From assembly GCF_030268685.1 (NCBI RefSeq), contig NZ_BSRQ01000019.1, forward strand, positions 116,013 through 180,012: a DNA stretch of 64,000 nucleotides, given 5' to 3'. The notes below the pieces were generated by a model. It had not been told where the DNA came from, searched no databases, and saw only the letters and a program-made list of their open reading frames with translations. The stretch comes from Microtetraspora sp. NBRC 13810 (GTDB lineage Bacteria > Actinomycetota > Actinomycetes > Streptosporangiales > Streptosporangiaceae). Of this stretch, positions 51,433 to 64,000 are shown piece after piece. Every line of letters begins with the position of its first letter. Positions within the stretch are counted from its first letter, which is position 1. The position numbers and the translations under genes are program-made.

Positions 51433-52184
51433 CAACTCAGGACTCCTTGGGTGATTCGTCGCCAGATGGTCTCGAGTACCTCGTCCTGGGCGCCGCCCAG
51501 GTAGAAGTGGCCGCCGGGGAAGCTCCGCCAGGCGAAGTCCGCGCTGGTGTACCGGCTCCAGCCGCTCAGTTCCCCGACCGCGACGTTGGGGTCGTCCACC
51601 CCGCCGAGCGCGGTGATCGGGCAGGGCAGCGGCGGCCCGGGACGGAAGGCGTAGGCGATGGCGAGTTCCAGGTCGGCCCGCAGGATCGGGGCGAAGTGCC
51701 GCACCATGTCGGGCGAGCGGCGCACCGAGTCGGGCACACCGTTGTAGATGCGGTCGACGGCCTCCATCAGTTCCATATCGCCGTCGGGCAGGGTGAGGGG
51801 GTAGGGGGTCAGCGGCACGGCGCGGGCCGACACCACCAGGTGCGCGGGCGGCTCACCGGCCCGGTTCATCGCCCGTGCCACCTCGTAGGCGAGCAGGCCG
51901 CCCAGGCTGTGCCCGAAGAGCACGACCGGCGGGCGTACCTCCTCCAGCACCGCCTCGGTGACCTGGGCCACCAGCGGCGCCCACTCCCGGGCGAACGGCT
52001 CCCCGGCGCGGGCCGCCCGGCCGGGCAGCGTCACCCCCCAGACCTCGATGTCCGGGGCCAGGCCGGCGGTCCAGCCGCGGAACATCGCGGGGGTGCCGCC
52101 GGAGTGCGGGAAGCAGACCAGCCGGGTGGCCGCGCCCCACTGCTCGCCGAGCCTGCTCAGCGCGGTCGATGTGCGTAAGGTCAT
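51432..52184 (-). CDS. Type II thioesterase
   Basis: A 250-residue alpha/beta-hydrolase of the TEII (GrsT-like) family. It starts RLVCFPHSGGTPAMFRGW and has the nucleophile elbow FGHSLGGLLAYEVAR (about 90-104), the ALGGVDDPNV acidic residue and the FPGGHFYL catalytic His. TEIIs clear misprimed or decarboxylated acyl groups from carrier proteins and sometimes release products. Its ATG follows the PKS TAG stop directly. The PKS itself has no TE domain. Confidence 0.93.
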   Translation of the reverse strand: MTLRTSTALSRLGEQWGAATRLVCFPHSGGTPAMFRGWTAGLAPDIEVWGVTLPGRAARAGEPFAREWAPLVAQVTEAVLEEVRPPVVLFGHSLGGLLAYEVARAMNRAGEPPAHLVVSARAVPLTPYPLTLPDGDMELMEAVDRIYNGVPDSVRRSPDMVRHFAPILRADLELAIAYAFRPGPPLPCPITALGGVDDPNVAVGELSGWSRYTSADFAWRSFPGGHFYLGGAQDEVLETIWRRITQGVLS

Positions 52185-55100
52185 CTATCCTCCTGCCACG
52201 GCGGTGCGGATGCGCATGTCGGCCTCCGGTTCGGTCCATCCGGTCTCGGCGGCGGCGACGGCGGCGGCCAGGTCGGTCGCCGTGCCGCCGGTGAGGAGTC
52301 CCAGCAGCGCCTGGAGCGGCACGGTGACGCCGAGTTCGCTCTCCACCTGGTTCTTCAGTTCCACGATCACCAGGGAGTCGAGGGCGAAGTCGCGCAGCGG
52401 CCGGTCGGCGGGCACCTGGTCCAGGTCGTCGACGTTCAGCGCCGCCGCGATGTGCTGCCGCACGTAGAGGGCCAGCGTCTCGATCCTCGCCGGGTCGGGC
52501 CGCCGGGGCCCGGCCTGGACAGCCGTGGCGGGCACCGGGACCGCGGTGATCGAGACGGCGGGCACGGACGCGGGAGGCACAGAGCCGGCGGACCCGGACC
52601 CGGCGGACCCGGGCGCGGGGGGCACGGACGCGGGGGCCGCCGGGGCGGCGGGCAGCCAGTGCCGGGTGTGCTGCCAGGGGTGGCCGGGCAGGTCCACCCG
52701 CCCGGCCGGGGTGCCGAGGACGGCCGCCCAGTCGATCTCCAGGCCCGCCTGGTAGACGTCGCCCACCGCGCGGGACAGGCCCGCGGCGGCGGACCGGTTG
52801 CGGCGCGGCCCGGCGACCGCCAGGTGCCGCACCCCCGCCGTCTCCAGCGTCTCGCCGATGTCCCGCAGCAGCACGGGGTGCGGGCCGATCTCCAGGAAGA
52901 GCGTGACGCCGGTCCGCGCGACGGCCTCGATCGCGGGCGCGAAGAGCACCGCCTCGCGCAGGTTCCGCGCCCAGTGCCCGCCGTCCAGCCGGTCCGCGCC
53001 GATCCGGGTCCCGGTCACGGTGGAGAACAGCGGCACCTCGCCGGTCACCGGGGTGATCCCGGCGGCCTCCTCCGCGAGCCGGTCGGCGTAGCCGTTCAGC
53101 AGCGGGCTGTGGAAGCCGTACTCCACCGGGAGCCTGCTGGTGCGCGCGCCCAGCCGTTCGGCGGCCTCGATGACCCGCTCCACCGCCTCCCTGCGGCCGG
53201 ACACCACCGTGGACCGCGGGCCGTTGACCGCGCCGACGCCGACCTCGGGCTCCCCGGCGATCAGCGGCCCGACCTCGGTGACCGGCAGCCCGATACTGCA
53301 CATGGCGCCCTTGCGCGCGCCCGCCTCGGTCAGCCTGGCCCGGGTCAGCAGCAGCCGGAAGGTCTGCTCCCTGGTCAGCATCCCGGCCGCCCGCGCCGCG
53401 GTGACCTCGCCCATGCTGTGACCGGTCACCGCGTACGGCGTGACGCCCCACGACCGCCACAGCGCGGCCAGGCCGAGCTGGAACGCGGCGATGCAGACCT
53501 GCGCCACCTCGGTCTCGTTCAGCCTGCCCTCGGGCGCGGTCATCTCCTCGACGATCGACCAGCCCGCCAGGTCGCGGACGACGGCGTCGCAGGCCAGCAC
53601 CTCCGCGCGCCACACGGGCTCGCTCGCCAGCGGTTCCACGCCCATGCCGGCCCACTGCGAGCCCTGGCCGCCGAAGACGAACGCCACCCGGGGCGGCCGG
53701 GGCGGCGCCTGGCGGACCGCCGCCGGGCCGGTCCTGGCGAGCTTGCCGGCGAGTTCCGCCGGGGTCTCCGCGGTGAGGCAGAGCCGGTGCGTCAGGTGGG
53801 TGCGCCGGGTCGCCGCCGCCGCGCAGATCCGCGCCGCCTCGGCCGGCTCGCGGTCGGCGAGCAGGGCGGCGTAGGACCGGGTGAGCGCGGTGAGTGCCGC
53901 CGTGCCACGCGCGGACAGCGGAAGCACCAGCGTGCCGGGCGCCTCCTCGGCGGGGGTCACGGCCGGGGTCTCGGCGAGAGGCTCGGCGGGGGTCACAGCG
54001 GGGGGCTCGGCGGGGGCCGCCTCCAGGATGGCGTGCACGTTCGCGCCGCCGAAGCCGAACGAGCTGACCGCGGCCAGCGGCGGGACGTCCCCGGCGGGCA
54101 GCGGGGCGAGCCCGGTCGGCAGGTGCAGCCGGGAACCGGAGAGGTCGATCTCCGGGTTCAGGTCGCGCAGGTGCAACGTCGGCGGAACCTGGCGGTGTTC
54201 GAGCACCAGCATCGCCTTGATCAGCCCGGTGATGCCGGCCGCCGCCTCCTGGTGGCCGAAGTTGCTCTTGACCGAGCCGACCGCGCACGGCCGCTCGCCC
54301 TCGCCGTAGACCTCGCGCAGCGCCTCCATCTCGATCGGGTCGCCGAGCGGGGTTCCGGTGCCGTGCGCCTCCACGTAACCGATCTGCGCCGGGTCCGCCG
54401 AGGCGTCGGCGAGCGCCTTGCGCAGCAGGTCCGCCTGCGCCCGGGGATTCGGCGCCGTGAGACCGTTGGTGCTGCCGTCGTGGTTGGCCGCCGTACCCCG
54501 GATGAGCCCCCTGGGCCGCCCGCCGCGCACCAGCTCGGGCGCCAGCGACTCACGGGTGAGGACCAGCAGGCCGCAGCCCTCCGCGCGGATGATCCCGTCG
54601 GCCGCCGCGTCGAAGGAACGGCACCGGCCGCCCGGGGCGATCGGCAGCACCTTCTCGGTGACCAGGGTGGACAGCGGGGAGAGCAGCAGGTTCACCCCGC
54701 CGGCCAGCGCGATGTCGCAGTCGCCCTGCCGAAGCGCCCGGACCGCCAGGTGCACGGCCATCAGGGAGGAGGAGCACGCGGTGTCCACGGCCAGGCTGGG
54801 GCCGCGCAGGTCGAGCAGGTAGGACAGCCGGTTGGCGAGCACGCTGTGCGCGCCGCCCGGAGCCGTGTACGTGTTGATCATGGAGGGGGCGGAGAACTGC
54901 ATGCTGAGGTAGTCGCTGCCGTACACGCCGAGGAACACGCCGGTGCCGCGTCGCTGGAGCTCGGCCAGCGGGAGTCCGGCGTCCTCGATCGCCTCCCAGG
55001 CCACTTCCAGGACCAGCCGCTGCTGGGGATCCATCCTGGCGGCCTCCCCGGCGGAGATGCCGAAGAAGTCCGCGTCGAAGCCGTCGACCCGGCTCAGCAG

Positions 55101-55360
55101 GCCGGCCCAGCGACCGTTCACGGACCGCTCGGCGGGCGGCGGGCGGTGCCCGTCCACGGTGTCCACCATCGGCGTGGCGGCGTCCACGCCGTCGCGCAGC
55201 AGGGACCAGTAGGAGTCGAGGTCGGTGACGTCGCCGGGGAGCCGGACTCCGGCGCCGAGCACGGCGACCGGCTCCCGCCGCGCCCGCTCGGCCGAGGCCA
55301 GCCTGGCCCGGGTGTCGCGCAGCTGGAGCAGTGCCCGTTCGAGCAGCGCACGCTGGTCGG

Positions 55361-55364
<4 letters not shown>
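52185..55364 (-). CDS. Type I polyketide synthase, KS-AT-ACP (no reduction, no TE)
   Basis: 1059 residues. An N-terminal coiled-coil docking segment (about 1-30) leads into KS (about 31-455) with Cys197 in DTACSSS, EAHGTGT and NFGHQEA. AT (about 555-850) has FGGQGSQWAGMG, GHSMGE and the YGFHS specificity segment; HAFH-like patterns favour malonyl-CoA, so malonyl is a tentative call. ACP (about 965-1035) has the phosphopantetheine site FALDSLVIVELKN. No KR, DH, ER or TE is present, so the product stays a beta-ketoacyl-ACP. The ATG overlaps the preceding PKS stop (ATGA). Confidence 0.95.
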
Positions 55365-61191
<5,827 letters not shown>

Positions 61192-61195
<4 letters not shown>

Positions 61196-62934
61196 CGGGC
61201 CGCTCCGGCCTCGGCGACGGCCACGACGGCCAGCTCGCCCGACTCCCACGCGGCCTTGCACGCGCGGCGCTGCAACTTGCCGCTGGAGGTCTTCGGCACC
61301 GAGCCGGCCGCGACCAGGATCACCTCGTCCGGCTGTACGGCGTGCGCCGACGCGATCGCCGTCCGCACCGCCCGGCGGATGTCCTCCAGTTCCTCCGCCT
61401 CGTGCACCGGCTTGATCTCGGCGACCACCACGAGCCGTTCCGCGCCCGCCTTCTCCGCGCCGAACGCGATGCTGCACCCGCGTCTGACGAGCGGATGGGC
61501 CGCCTCGGCCACCGCCTCGACGTCCTGCGGGTAGTGGTTGCGCCCGGCCACGATGATCAGGTCCTTCAGCCGGCCGACCACGAAGAGCTCCTTGCCGTCC
61601 AGCACGCCGAGGTCGCCGGTCCGCAGGAAGGGTCCCTCGCCGGTGTCCGCGATCCGCGCGCCGAACGTGCGCTCGGTCTCCTCCGGCCGCTCCCAGTAGC
61701 CGTCGGCCACGTCGGGTCCGGCGACCCAGATCTCCCCGACGGTGCCCGGGGGCGCCGCCAGGAAGGTCTCCGGATCGACGATCTCCAGCCGGCGGTGCAC
61801 CCGCGGCTCGCCCGATCCGACGATCCGGTGGTCGCCGCCGGTGACGAGGCGGCCGTCGTTGAGCGCGGTCAGATCGACGTCGAGGGTGGCCGGGCCGGCG
61901 TCGATCCACGACCCGGTGGCCATCAGCGTGACCTCGGCGAGGCCGTAGCAGGGGAACAGCACCCCGTCGCCCAGCCCGTGCGGGCGGTACGCCTCGGTGA
62001 ACGCCTCAAGGGTGGCCGCCCGGACCGGCTCCGCGCCGTTGAAGGCGATCCGCAGGCTGCTCAGGTCCAGCCCCTCCCGGTCCTGCGGCGGGACCCGGCG
62101 CACGGACAGCTCGTAGGCGAAGTTCGGCCCGCCGGACACCGTGGCCCGGTACTTGCTGATCGCGCGCAGCCAGCGGGCCGGACGCTGGATGAACGCCGGC
62201 GGCGGCATGACCACGACCTGGCAGCCCGCGTACAGACCGGCCAGCACGTTGCCGATCAGCCCCATGTCGTGGAAGAGCGGCAGCCAGGTCACGATCACCG
62301 ACTCCCGGCTGAACTCCCCGACCTGGTACAGCAGCTCCTCCTGGTGCATCAGGGCCCGGTGGGTGACCATCACGCCCTTGGGCAGCGAGGTGGAACCCGA
62401 GGTGTACTGGAGGAAGGAGACGTCCTCCGGCTTCACCTTCGCGGGGTCGAAGCCCTCGGCGGCCCGCTCCTCCGCCTCGCCGGCCGACCGTGGATCGATC
62501 CACGGCAGCCCGCCCAGCTCGGGGGCGCCGTCCAGCAGGAAGGCGCGGTACTCGTCCGGCACGGCGGCGATCACCACGGTGGGCGCGCAGTCGCGGACGA
62601 TCGCGCTCAGCGTGTCCGTGCCCTGACGGCCGCCGAACGGCAGCGGCGGGTAGACCGGGACCGCGACGAGTCCCGCGTACTGACAGGAGAGGAAGCCGCG
62701 GATGAAGTCGTCCGCGTCCGGGGCCAGGATCAGGGCCCGGTCCCCCGGCGCCGTGTGCCCGGCGAGCAGGGCGGCGAGGGCGCGCACCTTGCGTTCGAGC
62801 TCGGCGAAGGTGAGCGCGTGGGTTTCCCGCTCACCGTCGGGGAGAAAACGATAGGCGACGTCCGGGCCGCTTTCCAGTGCTCGCAGTGCGATCAGCTCGG
62901 TAAGCGTCGAAGTTTTCGGGATTGTCTGCACCAT
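61192..62934 (-). CDS. Fatty acyl-AMP ligase (FAAL)
   Basis: A 580-residue adenylate-forming enzyme. It has FLQYTSGSTSLPKGVMVTH (A3), WLPLFHDMGLIGNVLAGLYAGC, GGPNFAYELSVRR, FNGAEPVRAATLEAF, CYGLAEVTLM (A5), LRTGDLGVLDGKELFVVGRLKDLIIVAGRNHYPQDVE (A7-A8) and VPKTSSGKLQRRACK (A10). The GRNHYPQDVE and FHDMGLIG patterns are FAAL-type rather than CoA ligase. It activates a fatty acid as acyl-AMP and loads it on an ACP, here presumably the N-terminal ACP of the next protein. First gene of the operon. The ATG is at 62934. Confidence 0.94.
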
Positions 62935-62987
62935 TACCCGCCTTCGGTCGACTGGATAAATAGCCGGCGCAGCCGACGAATCGGCAA

Positions 62988-63015
62988 TCTATACAGCCGT
63001 TCCGAATACCGGCAA
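62988..63015 (-). promoter_or_regulatory. Candidate promoter of the FAAL-PKS operon
   Basis: The minus strand has TTGCCG (63015-63010) as -35 and TATAGA (62993-62988) as -10, spacer 16. This leaves a leader of about 47 bases to the FAAL start. Match quality is moderate. Confidence 0.45.
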
Positions 63016-63098
63016 GCGGGAAAACGTTCACTTTGAGACCGGGGGAAACAGTACGTCAAGTCGGCGTGATTGGCGCGTGATCCGGCTTTGATCGAGCC

Positions 63099-63116
63099 CT
63101 GACAGCAGGCTGACCA
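63099..63116 (+). promoter_or_regulatory. 11-bp-spaced heptamer direct repeat, possible SARP box
   Basis: CTGACAG (63099) and CTGACCA (63110) are heptamers 11 bp apart, the spacing typical of SARP-bound repeats, in the divergent region between the FAAL and HAD genes. A GATTAT (63138-63143) could be the -10 toward the HAD gene. Inference only. Confidence 0.35.
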
Positions 63117-63163
63117 GGCTGTGCCATGGTGAACCGGGATTATCCAGAACGGAGGCACCGGCA

Positions 63164-63799
63164 ATGATCAAAGCGGTCTGGACGGATTTCGGCGGCGTGC
63201 TCACGCCGCCGGTCGCCCACACGTTCGCGGCATTCTGCACGAAGACCGGGTTGCAGCCCGAGCCGCTGCTCGCCGCGGTCCTGGAGGTGACCGCCAGGTA
63301 CGGCACCGACGACATCATGTTGCCCCTGGACACCCCCCTCGTGACCGAGGACGAGTGGATCCGGCAGATCGCCGAGGTGCTGTCGGGGATCACCGGGGCC
63401 GAGGTGGAGATGGTGAGCCTGGCCGACACCTGGTTCGACGGCCGGGAGACCAACCACCTGTGGCTGGAGGAGCTGCACCGGCTGCGTGACCTGGGGCTCT
63501 TCGTCGGGATGCTGTCCAACATGCCGCCCGCCTGGGACGCGCACTGGCGGCGCATGGTCCCCCCGGAGGGCGTCTTCGCCGACGTGGTCAGCTCGGCCGA
63601 GGTCGGTCACCGCAAACCGGACCGGAAGATCTTCGAGCTCGCCGCGGCCAGGGCCGGCGTGCTCCCGCACGAGTGCGTCCTGGTGGACGACCTCGCCAAG
63701 AACTGCGCCGGCGCCGAGGCCGCGGGCTGGCAGGCCGTGCACTTCACCGACACCCCGCTGGCCATCAAGCAGCTGAGCGCCCTGCTGACCGCCGCCTAG
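63164..63799 (+). CDS. HAD-superfamily phosphatase (subfamily IA type)
   Basis: 211 residues. Motif I is WTDFGGVLTP (nucleophile Asp8; the usual second Asp is Gly, as in several sEH-N-like members). A cap domain lies at about 20-95. Motif II is GMLSNMPP, motif III has EVGHRKPDRKIFELA (Lys), and motif IV is CVLVDDLAKNCAGAEAAG. It dephosphorylates small phosphometabolites. Divergent from the FAAL operon and sharing its promoter region, it may belong to the cluster; removal of phosphate from a butenolide phosphate is a hypothesis. It overlaps the next gene's stop by 4 bp. Confidence 0.85.
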   Translation: MIKAVWTDFGGVLTPPVAHTFAAFCTKTGLQPEPLLAAVLEVTARYGTDDIMLPLDTPLVTEDEWIRQIAEVLSGITGAEVEMVSLADTWFDGRETNHLWLEELHRLRDLGLFVGMLSNMPPAWDAHWRRMVPPEGVFADVVSSAEVGHRKPDRKIFELAAARAGVLPHECVLVDDLAKNCAGAEAAGWQAVHFTDTPLAIKQLSALLTAA

Positions 63800-64000
63800 G
63801 AGTCCCGGTCGCCGTAGATGACGTCCTCCTGGGCGAACCTGCGCAGCGCGCCGAAGATGGCGTCGCCCAGGGGCGTCCAGACCACGGCGGTCTCCAGGAG
63901 GGCGTCGGAGTCGCTCTGCCGCACCAGGAGGTCGAGCTCGGCCTCGGCCACCTGGCGGGCGGCCTGGGAGTAGACCTCCAGCAGTTTGAGCTGGTCGGTC
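63796..64000 (-). CDS. C-terminal end of an unidentified protein (truncated by the window edge)
   Basis: 67 codons ending at a TAG (63798-63796). The helical sequence reads LKLLEVYSQAARQVAEAELDLLVRQSDSDALLETAVVWTPLGDAIFGALRRFAQEDVIYGD. No family recognised from this fragment. It converges on the HAD gene, overlapping by 4 bp, and its 5' part lies beyond the window. Confidence 0.7.
   Translation of the reverse strand, partial: TDQLKLLEVYSQAARQVAEAELDLLVRQSDSDALLETAVVWTPLGDAIFGALRRFAQEDVIYGDRDS

Overview
The window is very GC-rich with dense, often 4-bp-overlapping genes, GTG/TTG starts and actinobacterial landmarks: ask-asd, recR-ybaB, dnaX next to the SRP RNA, an F420-type luciferase-like enzyme, a SARP regulator and type I PKS genes. 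It is most likely the chromosome of a filamentous actinomycete. A Streptosporangiales-type organism is my guess from gene content; no species can be assigned from sequence alone.

Layout. 0.1-16.9 kb holds mixed metabolic, regulatory and surface genes: a methyltransferase, HxlR/TetR regulators, SURF1, an amidohydrolase, an LLM oxidoreductase coupled to a truncated amidase, a repeat-rich wall-stalk protein, and a secreted M15-like peptidase with a repetitive tail. 16.9-25.4 kb is core genome: asd, ask, DUF5063, recR, ybaB, a GAF regulator, dnaX, SRP RNA and tRNA-Ser. 25.4-29.4 kb, just after the tRNA, is a decayed patch with a 5'-truncated gene, a frameshifted methyltransferase relic, a LuxR C-terminal relic and a 13-bp minisatellite; it also carries two intact secreted proteins. 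29.4-42.5 kb is accessory metabolism and resistance: nei, a nucleotidyltransferase, a crcB-DUF190-crcB fluoride operon with a probable fluoride riboswitch, a CadD-like transporter, an ECF sigma factor with its partner, a broken aldo/keto reductase, a HemK-like methyltransferase with an odd repeat linker, and a zinc metallopeptidase.

42.6-63.8 kb looks like a biosynthetic gene cluster. A SARP regulator, with a 24-residue Cys-rich peptide gene downstream, sits divergent from an FAD monooxygenase and an exported cyclase-family protein. Opposite them runs one long minus-strand operon in transcription order: fatty acyl-AMP ligase (FAAL), PKS (ACP-KS-AT-DH-KR-ACP), PKS (KS-AT-ACP), type II thioesterase, AfsA-family protein, MFS exporter, hotdog thioesterase and two exported YtkA-like proteins. 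A HAD phosphatase gene lies divergent from the FAAL.

The most interesting reading (inference) is that a FAAL-primed PKS makes a 3-oxo-4-enoyl thioester. The line has no thioesterase domain. The co-operonic AfsA homologue, whose family acts on beta-ketoacyl thioesters, would offload the chain onto a dihydroxyacetone-phosphate-like acceptor, and the HAD enzyme would remove the phosphate, giving a butenolide or gamma-butyrolactone-like lipid. The plainer alternative is that AfsA makes an autoregulator and the TEII or another enzyme releases the polyketide.
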